In this document: in pieces, positions 43,801-51,482 of the stretch
Numbering within the stretch: the first letter of the stretch is position 1
Layout of the letters: each line of letters opens with the position of its first letter
Source of the DNA: Bacteroidaceae bacterium
GTDB lineage: Bacteria; Bacteroidota; Bacteroidia; Bacteroidales; Bacteroidaceae
Assembly: GCA_017416705.1 (NCBI GenBank)
Contig: JAFQBG010000027.1
Location: forward strand, 1 to 57,839
DNA length: 57,839 nt
Direction: 5' to 3'
Notes under the pieces: model-generated
Told to the model about the DNA's origin: nothing
The model's database searches: none
The model's input: the letters and a program-made list of their open reading frames with translations, nothing else
Translations under genes and position numbers: made by a program

Positions 43801-44291
43801 GTTCATCGCTTGCCGAGCTTGGCGAAGCCATAGAGACATCGTCGTTCGCTGCTTTGCACGAGATAGACAATATCTTCCTGAACAACGACATCCTTGGTTA
43901 CGACGGTAAATTCTGCCGCTATGCCAACGATGGCGAGCTCATCAACACAATGGAAGTGAACGGTTACCAAGGTCCCGTAAATGGCGCGTTCATAGTAGCC
44001 GATTGCTACAACCAAGAGCTCCTCACCGACGTCGAGGGTGAAACCGTTGTTAAGCACCTTGGCTATCTCATGAGAAAGACCGGTAACGCCGACAAACTGA
44101 ACCAAGAAGAGTATGTACTTGACGAAAACGGAAACAAGATACTCATCGACAACGATGGTTATTGGTGCGCTAAGTTATACAACGAAGAGGCCGGAGCCTA
44201 CTTCTATCAATATGTTTCGGGTTACGACGAAGAAGGCAACTATATACCTTCGGCCGTACCTGCGAAACTTATGGACCAATACCTTAATTAA
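40857..44291 (+). CDS. Large multi-FAS1 (fasciclin) lipoprotein
   Basis: A 1144-residue lipoprotein (MQSC, C29; acidic TDELDEYKYDDE follows, suggesting export to the surface). At least four FAS1-like H1 boxes are visible: TLFVADDDAFARFF near residue 87, AMLVPSDETMYNFFANG near 389, YSFFIPDNDYF near 538 and YTVYAPNNAAIDKAYAMG near 830, with H2-like VVANNGVIYILNNVFGPDKY near 480. An acidic insert (DDDADGSDDSDEPALDEDG) lies near 862. FAS1 domains mediate cell or matrix adhesion in other organisms; in Bacteroidota they accompany SusC/SusD pairs as probable surface binding proteins. It is the first gene of the operon, 38 bp before SusC. Ligand unknown. Confidence 0.88.
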   Translation: MLRHRLCKFGHAMFFTLCVLLTGSFMQSCTDELDEYKYDDEYPEWLGASIYDFLKDGEHNGRTYKTLVAIIDTLEYDEVLARTGSKTLFVADDDAFARFFQKNAWGVTSFEELSLTQMKILLMGSMLDNTYLLDMMSCLPAEGNADPVEGTCLRRDISLEAVDSIPYFTEDMLPKFNKNWDRFRVPNGKNRLPGLNLAVDASEPMMVHFLREFVKAKGMTEEDINILFNAPRGTKRSGDEAFIYQNQIIASDIDYGEFSDDTLTITCKNGYVYRMQDVLLPPSTMPQELRNHPKTRIFSHVLDRFSVPVYAGSLSNKYNEIHELVDDPDSIYEMRYLNYSSVRPLHYLDQNGNPVVGDGDEDSMLPFDPGWSQYRGDANSKVGADMAAMLVPSDETMYNFFANGTGKFLLEQFAPNETYSSDDYMSILPALDSIPQHVIAAFVKVLMLPSFVNSLPSKFDQVYDAESQEPLDVLPEHVEECVVANNGVIYILNNVFGPDKYRSVSAPPLVLDNMLIMQEAINQLGYNAYLLAMGATYSFFIPDNDYFVYYDPTTIESPTPLAYKFSAERVGSDRVDIMAVPYSYDPATYELKEELSITQGSAVRTFMDEGNAYTITDPTTGEKRSLSFTWAQATTNAPSSFLRNRLTDLLDYLIVVGNVEDGNKYHRSKGYGTIKCDVNFSLMANGELAPDAFTFYGGEQLENGKAIKVMERFPEDNGVTYCTMPDINPAVEATLQSGIPTPPTESIYSKLKQSADKNGEFTNFYNLCVGPKDQSLKAFFEDIYPYINLDSLDRDSVRNYSIFYGSTSKTEGRNVPRDQAVPFFTSYHYTVYAPNNAAIDKAYAMGLPTWEELQNELGMKDDDADGSDDSDEPALDEDGNPIIEVSPKYKKVASYVRLINKFLRYHFQDNSVFVDNHMTAANYETAAINEETGRFFQLNLVPEGNTYKVIDHIGNAAKIVTSGEENKTYNIMTRDLLLYCGGSSLAELGEAIETSSFAALHEIDNIFLNNDILGYDGKFCRYANDGELINTMEVNGYQGPVNGAFIVADCYNQELLTDVEGETVVKHLGYLMRKTGNADKLNQEEYVLDENGNKILIDNDGYWCAKLYNEEAGAYFYQYVSGYDEEGNYIPSAVPAKLMDQYLN

Positions 44292-44329
44292 TGGCTATGC
44301 AATTAAATTATAGAAAAAAGATAAATGCC

Positions 44330-47300
44330 ATGATAAAGTTAAAACAATTATTTATGCTTGCAATCTGTTGCCTTACAGCCACATCGCTCATGGCACAGAA
44401 AAGCGCACGTATTTCCGGAAACATATACAGTGATTCCGAAGGTCCGCTCATTATGGTAAACGTAACCGAGCGCGATGCCAACGACCGTATTATAGAAGCC
44501 GCCGTAACCGATTTCGACGGAAACTTCTCAATGGTTGTGAAAAATACCAATAACCACCTTGTAATATCCTACATGGGTTACAAGACACAAAAATTAGAGA
44601 TTGGTTCCCGCACAGTCTTCAATGTCAAGATGGTCGATGACAACGCCTTGGAAGAGGTCGTGATTGTTGCCAAGTCGCGTTCGCGCAGCGGTGCTCTCGA
44701 TATCTTGGATCGTGAAATATCCACCGCAACACAAAAATTCAACATGAGCGAGATGGAGGGTCTCTCCTTTGCTTCTGTCGATGAGGCATTGCAGGGACAG
44801 ATTGCCGGTCTTGACGTCGTGTTCAGTAGCGGTGACCTTGGTGCAGGTACTCAGATGCGTCTGCGTGGTTCTACCAACCTTACGGGTAACAACGAACCGC
44901 TCATCGTGGTGAACGACAATATATGGGAGATACCCACCGAGGAGAAACAATCGTTCGACTACACTCGTTTGGACAGCGAAAACTTCTCGGAGTTGCTTAC
45001 TGTGAACCCCGATGACATCGAGTCAATCGAGGTATTGAAGGATGCTGCGTCGTGTGCCATCTGGGGTTCTCGTGGTGCAAACGGTGTCATCAAGATTAAA
45101 ACAAAACGCGGACACCGTGGTGCCACACAGGTGAACTTCTCGGTTAAGTTCAAAGACAAATGGCTTGCCAACGACTTCAACCTGTTGAATGGTGACGAAT
45201 ACTCTATGTTAATAAAGGAGTCGCACTTCAACCCCAAACAAGATGCCGCTGCATCGGCTATCCCCGAGTTGGAGTATAACAAGAACCTCCCTGCCATATA
45301 CGAAAACTACAACAACAACACCGATTGGGTAGATGCCATAACACAGCATGGTTATCGTAGCGAGTACAACCTGAACCTTACCGGTGGTGGCGAGAAAGCC
45401 ACATTCCGTATATCGGGCGGTTACAGTACCGAGACCGGTACCATCATCGAGCAGAAACTGCAACAGTACTCATCGCGTCTTTCGCTCGACTACTTCATCA
45501 GCGACCGCATCAAGGTAATGGCCGAGTTCTCATTCTCATATACCAACAACAAACACAACTATCAGGACTTGTTGGCTGTTGCGCAGAAAATCATGCCCAA
45601 CATGAGTATATTTGCTCAGGACCGTTACGGCAATAACACCGACGACTACTATCGTATGTTATTGAACGCATCGGGTACATTCGACAAAAACCAAAAGGAT
45701 TTCAGAAACCCCGTTGCAGTGGCAAAATTGGCACGTAAAGAGGACGAGAGCTATGCTATCAGCCCGCAGATAACATTGGAATACAATCTGCTTGGTCTCG
45801 AAGACGACGAGACACAACTCAAATACCGCGGTCTTGTCTTCATGAACGCCACAACATACTCCATGAATATGTTCCTCCCCGGTTCACTTGGTGGCGAGGA
45901 ATGGACAAAAGAGAGCGTTAACCGTTCCGATGTACAGGATACAAAAGGTTTGCAATTTACAACACGTCACAACCTTATCTTCACCCCCTACCTTGGCAAT
46001 AGCGACCACTATCTGACAATGTCGGGACAGTTCGAGATAAATACATCGAACAACAATGGTCAGTCGCAGTGGGTGTATGGCCTGCCTAACAATTTCGACA
46101 CCACCACAATTGGTGCAAAATTGGGCGATGCCAGCACATGGAAGGGCGAGAGCCGCAGTGTGAACTTCACATATCAGGCACACTACTCATACAAATCGAA
46201 ATATTCTGTCGGTTTGGCAGTACGTGGCGAGGGACACACACAGTTCGGCGACGACAATAAATGGACAGTATATCCCTCAATCTCGGGACGTTGGAACATA
46301 TCCGACGAGCCTTGGATGGAATGGGCTAAGCCTGTTATATCAATGCTATCAATACGTCCCAGCTACGGTTGGTCGGGTAACGTTCCCGGCGAGAACGGAC
46401 TTATGTACACACTGTATAACCCCTCGGGTTCTTATGTGGGCATGGCAGGTTTCACAACAGGCGGTATTCGTCTTACCAACCTGCGTCCTTCGGAGAAACG
46501 CGAGTTCAACTTAGGTTCCGACTTCGGTTTCTTCGACGACATGATCTCGGGTTCGTTCAACTACTACAAGAACACTACTTATGAGCAGTTGATGAAAAAC
46601 TACAAGATACCTACATCCACAGGACACGACGTTCTTACATACAAAAACACCGGTGCAGTGGAGAACCACGGTTGGGAGTTCAACATTAATGTAAACCGCA
46701 TCAAGGTATTCAAGGATTTCAATGTAAGCTTCTACTTCAATGTCGGTCAGAACTTCAACGAGATACTCGAAATGGAGCAGAGCGTGCTCGACGGACGTAA
46801 CCCCGATTACGATTATAGCAACGGCAGCTACCTGTCGCGTATTCAGGTAGGTAACCCGCTTGGTTCTATATACGGTTTCCGTTACAAGGGTGTTTATCGT
46901 TACAGCTACAAAAACTGGGAGAAAGCCCTTGCCGAGGAGGCTGCCGGTCGTGACGGCTCATGCCCCATCGTGCGCGACGTAAACGGCAACGTTGTTTACA
47001 AAGCCGACGGTACTCCCAAAGAAATGGTATTCAACTACGACAAGGAGACCGAGACATCGACATATACATTCAAGGGTGGTGATGCCATCTACGAAGATAT
47101 TAACCACGACGGTAACATCAACGCACTCGACCTTGTATATCTTGGCAACTCCAACCCCAAGGCACAAGGTGGTTTCGGACTTACATTCGCATACAAACGC
47201 TTCACCCTTAAAACAAACTTCACATATCGTTTGGGTGTAGATGCAGCCAACATGGCACGTATGGACTTGGAGAACATGTACACCAACTTCAACCAGAGCA

Positions 47301-47644
47301 AGGCCGTTAACTGGCGTTGGCGTAAAGAGGGTGACATCACCGTCATACCTCGTGCCCTTAAAGGCGTTGGTTTCAACTACCTTGGTAGCGACCGCTACAT
47401 CGAGGATGCTTCTTACTTGCGTTTGTCATACGTGCAAGTATCATACAGTTTCGACCCCAAATGGCTCAAAAAGTTCGGTTTCAGAACATTGTCGCTATAT
47501 GCGTCGGCCGACAACCTATGCGTGTGGACAAAATACACCGGTCTTGACCCCGAAATCGGAGCCGATGGCGACGGACGTGCCATGGACTGGTCTAAGACAC
47601 CTCGTTCACGTTCATACACACTCTCACTTTCTGTAGGATTCTAA
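44330..47644 (+). CDS. SusC/RagA-type TonB-dependent outer-membrane transporter
   Basis: A 1104-residue outer-membrane importer driven by TonB. A signal peptide (MIKLKQLFMLAICCLTATSL ending MAQ) comes first. The carboxypeptidase-like regulatory domain (RISGNIYSDSEGPLIMVNVT) and the linker LEEVVIVAKSRS follow. The plug carries SVDEALQGQIAGLDVVFSSG, MRLRGSTNLTGNNEPLIVVN and IEVLKDAASCAIWGSRGANG. The beta-barrel ends in the C-terminal strand SRSYTLSLSVGF. A start at 44291 overlapping the previous stop is possible and would add 13 residues; 44330 gives a cleaner signal peptide and an A-rich leader. It pairs with the SusD gene 18 bp downstream. Confidence 0.95.
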   Translation: MIKLKQLFMLAICCLTATSLMAQKSARISGNIYSDSEGPLIMVNVTERDANDRIIEAAVTDFDGNFSMVVKNTNNHLVISYMGYKTQKLEIGSRTVFNVKMVDDNALEEVVIVAKSRSRSGALDILDREISTATQKFNMSEMEGLSFASVDEALQGQIAGLDVVFSSGDLGAGTQMRLRGSTNLTGNNEPLIVVNDNIWEIPTEEKQSFDYTRLDSENFSELLTVNPDDIESIEVLKDAASCAIWGSRGANGVIKIKTKRGHRGATQVNFSVKFKDKWLANDFNLLNGDEYSMLIKESHFNPKQDAAASAIPELEYNKNLPAIYENYNNNTDWVDAITQHGYRSEYNLNLTGGGEKATFRISGGYSTETGTIIEQKLQQYSSRLSLDYFISDRIKVMAEFSFSYTNNKHNYQDLLAVAQKIMPNMSIFAQDRYGNNTDDYYRMLLNASGTFDKNQKDFRNPVAVAKLARKEDESYAISPQITLEYNLLGLEDDETQLKYRGLVFMNATTYSMNMFLPGSLGGEEWTKESVNRSDVQDTKGLQFTTRHNLIFTPYLGNSDHYLTMSGQFEINTSNNNGQSQWVYGLPNNFDTTTIGAKLGDASTWKGESRSVNFTYQAHYSYKSKYSVGLAVRGEGHTQFGDDNKWTVYPSISGRWNISDEPWMEWAKPVISMLSIRPSYGWSGNVPGENGLMYTLYNPSGSYVGMAGFTTGGIRLTNLRPSEKREFNLGSDFGFFDDMISGSFNYYKNTTYEQLMKNYKIPTSTGHDVLTYKNTGAVENHGWEFNINVNRIKVFKDFNVSFYFNVGQNFNEILEMEQSVLDGRNPDYDYSNGSYLSRIQVGNPLGSIYGFRYKGVYRYSYKNWEKALAEEAAGRDGSCPIVRDVNGNVVYKADGTPKEMVFNYDKETETSTYTFKGGDAIYEDINHDGNINALDLVYLGNSNPKAQGGFGLTFAYKRFTLKTNFTYRLGVDAANMARMDLENMYTNFNQSKAVNWRWRKEGDITVIPRALKGVGFNYLGSDRYIEDASYLRLSYVQVSYSFDPKWLKKFGFRTLSLYASADNLCVWTKYTGLDPEIGADGDGRAMDWSKTPRSRSYTLSLSVGF

Positions 47645-47652
47645 AATAAAAA

Positions 47653-47657
47653 GGAGG
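47653..47657 (+). promoter_or_regulatory. Strong Shine-Dalgarno before the first susD-like gene
   Basis: GGAGG is centred about 8 bp before the ATG at 47663. Most starts in this window lack such a site, so this susD-like gene may be translated more strongly than its neighbours, as would suit a lipoprotein needed in excess of its transporter. Confidence 0.6.
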
Positions 47658-47662
47658 ACAAC

Positions 47663-49666
47663 ATGAAAAAGATAATAAATATTTTCAAGAAATCTCTTAT
47701 CGTTGCAGTAGTAGGGTGTGGAGCAATGCTCACATCGTGCAATGATTACCTTACCGTATATCCGGCCAACAGCACCATTCAAGAGAACTTCTGGCAGACA
47801 GCCGAGGACGTAAAAGGTATTGTTGCCACAAGCTACCTGAAATTGGCCGATAGAGGCTCGATAGAGCGCATGATACTTTGGGGCGAGCTTCGTGCCGACA
47901 ACGTCAATGTGCGCGATGGTAAGGATAAAAAATACATCGACATAGTCGATTTGAACATAAAACCCAATAATGAATTTTGTTCGTGGAGCGCATTTTACAG
48001 TGCCATAAACTATGCCAACCTTGTTTTGGAATTTGCTCCCTTGGCTGTGCAGAACGACCCGAACTTCACCGAGGGCGACATGGAAATCATACGTGGCGAG
48101 ATGTACACCATGCGTGCACTTGCACACTTCTATCTGTTGCGTACATTCCGCGATATACCCCTTTCGCGCAAGGCCAGTCTTAACGACTCGGAACTTCCCG
48201 ACTATCCTCAGGTACATCCGATGGTGGCTCTCGACAGCATCATGAGCGACTTGGATATGGCCGAGAAACTGACAATGGAGGGCGAGTATTCGTCAGCATC
48301 GTACGGCGGCGAGAACAATAACTACAACAACGGTCGTTTGAACAGAAACGCCGTTTATGCGCTCAAAGCCGATGTGAACTTGTGGCGTGCCGCATTTGCA
48401 AAATACTATTTAGAGAACGGTATGGATGAACGTCCCGACCTTGCAGCCAGAATGGCAAGACTCTCCGACGAGCAGAACCAAGGTGGTCAAGAGGGCGACG
48501 GCAGCACCGGTGACAGTGACACATCCGGCGAGGGTAGTGGCAGCACCGGTGACGGCGGCGACACATCCGGCGAGGGCAGTGGCAGCACCGACGGCGGCGA
48601 CACACCCGGCGAGGGTGACGGCGTTACAGAGGAGGTCATAACCATACTAAGCCCCGACGAATATTACAGAATGGCGATAGAAAACTGCGACTCTGTCATA
48701 GTACGCATGAACCGCTCCATGGAGAAATATTATAAGGATTTGGGTATCACCAATCTCGATTTCATAAAATCGGAGAACCCCTACTTCCTTTCCGAGGAAT
48801 ATACTTCGCCATCGGGAACTTCGTCCATGAAGTCATCCATGAGCTACGACTATCTGTTCGGTTCATTCAAAGGAATGTCATCCAAGATAGACCGTCACGA
48901 GATAATCTTCGAGCTTAAATTCGACGGTAGTGTCAACAAGAACGGAGCAATAGCCGCTTTGTATGGTAGCAGTTCCGACGCAGGTATCTTGCACGTAGCC
49001 GATGAATATGTGAAAAACACAACATCAAAATATCACAAGAACGACTATCGTTACTATGCTTTCACCCGTGCCGAGGACCTCACCGGTTCAACCCTCACAG
49101 GTAACAACGGTGCAGGAAGCACGTTGAACCCCGGTGGTAAGATCGGTATAGCAAAATATGCAATGAGCGAGGCTCCCGGTTATATGGGCGAATATCGCAG
49201 TACCGAGGATGCCAACTGGATTATATATCGCAAAACCGATGTTATGCTCATGAAAGCCGAGGCACTCACTATGTTATCGGCAGTTAATGACCAACAGATG
49301 TACGACGCGTTCCAGCTTGTAAAAGCAGTTAACGACCGTTCGTTGATTATCGAGCGCGACTCACTATCGCAGCCCCGTACACTCGAACTCTTGCAAGATA
49401 TGGTTCTTGACGAGCGCGTGCGCGAGCTTGCTTTCGAAGGCAAACGTTGGTACGACTTGGTGCGTGTGGCGTTGCGCGAAGGCAGCACAACCCCCATACT
49501 CTTTGTGACCGATAAGTTAGGAGGCTCGGCAGGTACAGCAGCTCGTAAGAAGATGCAGACAATGAACAGCCTCTTCTTCCCCATAGCCGAGAGCGAGATG
49601 AATGCCAACCCCTTGTTAATACAAAATCCCGTTTACGAGGAGTCGGAATCATCGGAACTTAACTAA
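47663..49666 (+). CDS. SusD/RagB-type lipoprotein with an acidic Gly-rich insert
   Basis: A 667-residue surface lipoprotein (LTSC, C26) that forms the lid and ligand-binding partner of the SusC channel. The SusD fold is evident: NDYLTVYPANSTIQENFWQT, the TPR helices with GELRADNVNVRDGKDK, MRALAHFYLLRTFRDIPLS, NAVYALKADVNLWRAAFAKY, and the C-terminal RSTEDANWIIYRKTDVMLMKAEAL and RELAFEGKRWYDLVRVALRE. Residues ~270-325 are a low-complexity insert (three imperfect 13-14-residue units of the G-S-T-G-D-x-D-T-S-G-E-G-S type) placed just after a TPR helix. The insert is probably a disordered surface loop. A strong GGAGG ribosome-binding site precedes the start. Confidence 0.94.
   Translation: MKKIINIFKKSLIVAVVGCGAMLTSCNDYLTVYPANSTIQENFWQTAEDVKGIVATSYLKLADRGSIERMILWGELRADNVNVRDGKDKKYIDIVDLNIKPNNEFCSWSAFYSAINYANLVLEFAPLAVQNDPNFTEGDMEIIRGEMYTMRALAHFYLLRTFRDIPLSRKASLNDSELPDYPQVHPMVALDSIMSDLDMAEKLTMEGEYSSASYGGENNNYNNGRLNRNAVYALKADVNLWRAAFAKYYLENGMDERPDLAARMARLSDEQNQGGQEGDGSTGDSDTSGEGSGSTGDGGDTSGEGSGSTDGGDTPGEGDGVTEEVITILSPDEYYRMAIENCDSVIVRMNRSMEKYYKDLGITNLDFIKSENPYFLSEEYTSPSGTSSMKSSMSYDYLFGSFKGMSSKIDRHEIIFELKFDGSVNKNGAIAALYGSSSDAGILHVADEYVKNTTSKYHKNDYRYYAFTRAEDLTGSTLTGNNGAGSTLNPGGKIGIAKYAMSEAPGYMGEYRSTEDANWIIYRKTDVMLMKAEALTMLSAVNDQQMYDAFQLVKAVNDRSLIIERDSLSQPRTLELLQDMVLDERVRELAFEGKRWYDLVRVALREGSTTPILFVTDKLGGSAGTAARKKMQTMNSLFFPIAESEMNANPLLIQNPVYEESESSELN
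48500..48619 (+). repeat. In-frame 39/42-bp repeats inside the first SusD
   Basis: Three imperfect tandem units (48500-48538, 48539-48580 and 48581-48619), each beginning GGCAGCACC and containing GACACATCCGGCGAGGG or a close variant. All lengths are multiples of three, so gain or loss of units keeps the frame and changes only the length of the Gly/Ser/Asp loop. Confidence 0.85.
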
Positions 49667-49670
49667 TTAA

Positions 49671-49678
49671 TATATTTG
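49671..49678 (+). promoter_or_regulatory. Possible internal promoter before the second cassette
   Basis: TATATTTG fits TAnnTTTG and lies in the 43-bp gap between the first SusD and the second FAS1 gene, 32 bp before the ATG. No -33 TTTG is at the right distance, so any promoter here would be weaker than the one at 40746. Confidence 0.35.
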
Positions 49679-49709
49679 CAATACTGCAACCCCGAAAATA
49701 TATAAAATC

Positions 49710-51446
49710 ATGAACAAAATGTCAAAATTCAGAATACTTACGGGAATAGCATTGGCAAGTGCTCTTTTCATCGGTTCTGCATGTAGCGATGAATGGGACA
49801 ACCACTACGAGGACAAGGGAGTAAACTCCAATCAGACTATTCTTGAAATAATAAATAGCGACAGCGAACTCGATAACTTCCGTGCAGTGCTCGACGCTTG
49901 CGGTGTCACCGACTCGCTGCTCAATCAATCGCGTGTTTATACATTGTGGGCTCCCGTCATAGATGCCCGCATGCGCGACTCGCTTCTGTCACGCGTCAAC
50001 GACGGTGCACGCGACACAGTGCTCACCCGTTTCATCAAGTCGCACATGTCCGACTACATGTACGCGGCAAACGGTAAATTGCAAAACAACAGAGTACGTT
50101 TGCTCAACGACAAGGTGGTTCGTTTCGATGGTTCGGCAGGCGAATATACCTTTGGCGGAGTGCCTTTGAGAATGATGGAGTCGAACGTACGTGCCCGCAA
50201 CGGTGTCATCCACAAGATTGACGGCGCAGCAGGCTATTCGGTAAGCGTTTGGGAGTATCTGGCACAGGACAGTCGTCTCGACTCGTTGCGCAAGTACCTC
50301 TATTCGTTCGACCGCCGCGAGTTTAGCGAGTATGCAAGTATAGCAGGCCCCATTGTCGATGGACAACAAACCTATATCGACTCGGTATTTGTAAACTCCA
50401 ATATATGGTTCGGCCGTATAGGCTACATCGCAACCGAGGATTCGTCGTATAGCATGTTCGCCCTCACCAATAATGTTTGGGAAAAATGGGTGCCCATAGC
50501 CTCCAAAAGCTTCAACTACTATCGTGCATTGGGCGAGGAGGAGTATTACGACTCGCTGCAACATCAGAATGCCCGCGTTGCTCTTTGTAGCCACCTCGTG
50601 TTCAACCAAAACGACCAAACCGAGGAGTTGGGCGACACAATACGTTCTACCCAATCGAGCAAGCTTGGTTTGTATGGTAAATTTATACGCGAGAAACTTA
50701 TCGACGGCGTTATAGACTCAGTTGAGCTATCCAACGGTAAGGTATATATAATGGACGAACTCACATACTCGCCCTACGACCTATGGTTAGACACCTTGAA
50801 AATCGACTTATGGACAAATAGCAACACCGCGCTCGATAACAACGGTCGTTATGCTATCCTCCAAGATATGTACGTTATGCAGAACGTTCAGAACCCCGAA
50901 ATACCGGGACATCTGTATCTGAGCGACTATCTCTATGCAAAGGCCGAGACTTCGACCAGCAATCCGCAATTGGCATACAAGATGCCGGGTGTATTGTCGG
51001 GAAAATATAAAGTAGGTGTGGTTGTGGTGCCCCCTCATATATCCAACCCCAATTATCCTGCCGAAAAAATCAAGCCATCGAAAATAATGGTACAGATAAA
51101 ATCACGTGCAAAAACAGGCTCGGGTACAACCACACTCTATAATACCGAGAATGGATACACTGTCCGTTTCAACATCGGTAAGGGTATCGTAAACGACCCC
51201 ACACGCATAGACACCGTCTATTTGCACGATGTTGCTTTGGACAAGACAAATAAAGGCGATTTGGCTTTGCGCGAACCTGCCATCATCGAATTCAACCGAT
51301 GCGAGACCGGTATCGGTGATATTAATGACATTAAGACCGAGATAACATTGCAAAGCAACTTGAAGGCAGGCGACACTGCTTCCGAATGGGATCGTGACTT
51401 GCGTATCGACTGTATTCTGCTTGTACCGGTTTTGGACGAGGAGTAA
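49710..51446 (+). CDS. FAS1 (fasciclin) lipoprotein, second cassette
   Basis: A 578-residue lipoprotein (GSAC, C25; then SDEWDNHYED, an acidic export-type signal). FAS1-like modules are visible at about 40-170 (TILEIINSDSELDNFRAVLD, VYTLWAPVIDARMRDSL, and ARNGVIHKIDGAAGYS as the H2 region) and about 190-345 (SMFALTNNVWEKWVPIASKS, VELSNGKVYIMDEL). Residues ~350-578 form a beta-rich C-terminal domain with PGVLSGKYKVGVVVVPPHIS. About half the size of the first FAS1 protein, it occupies the same position relative to its SusC-SusD pair. The start could also be 49719 (MSKFRIL). The gap to the next SusC is 36 bp. Confidence 0.87.
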   Translation: MNKMSKFRILTGIALASALFIGSACSDEWDNHYEDKGVNSNQTILEIINSDSELDNFRAVLDACGVTDSLLNQSRVYTLWAPVIDARMRDSLLSRVNDGARDTVLTRFIKSHMSDYMYAANGKLQNNRVRLLNDKVVRFDGSAGEYTFGGVPLRMMESNVRARNGVIHKIDGAAGYSVSVWEYLAQDSRLDSLRKYLYSFDRREFSEYASIAGPIVDGQQTYIDSVFVNSNIWFGRIGYIATEDSSYSMFALTNNVWEKWVPIASKSFNYYRALGEEEYYDSLQHQNARVALCSHLVFNQNDQTEELGDTIRSTQSSKLGLYGKFIREKLIDGVIDSVELSNGKVYIMDELTYSPYDLWLDTLKIDLWTNSNTALDNNGRYAILQDMYVMQNVQNPEIPGHLYLSDYLYAKAETSTSNPQLAYKMPGVLSGKYKVGVVVVPPHISNPNYPAEKIKPSKIMVQIKSRAKTGSGTTTLYNTENGYTVRFNIGKGIVNDPTRIDTVYLHDVALDKTNKGDLALREPAIIEFNRCETGIGDINDIKTEITLQSNLKAGDTASEWDRDLRIDCILLVPVLDEE

Positions 51447-51482
51447 GATTATTTTCCTGTATGACGAAAAAATAAATAAACT

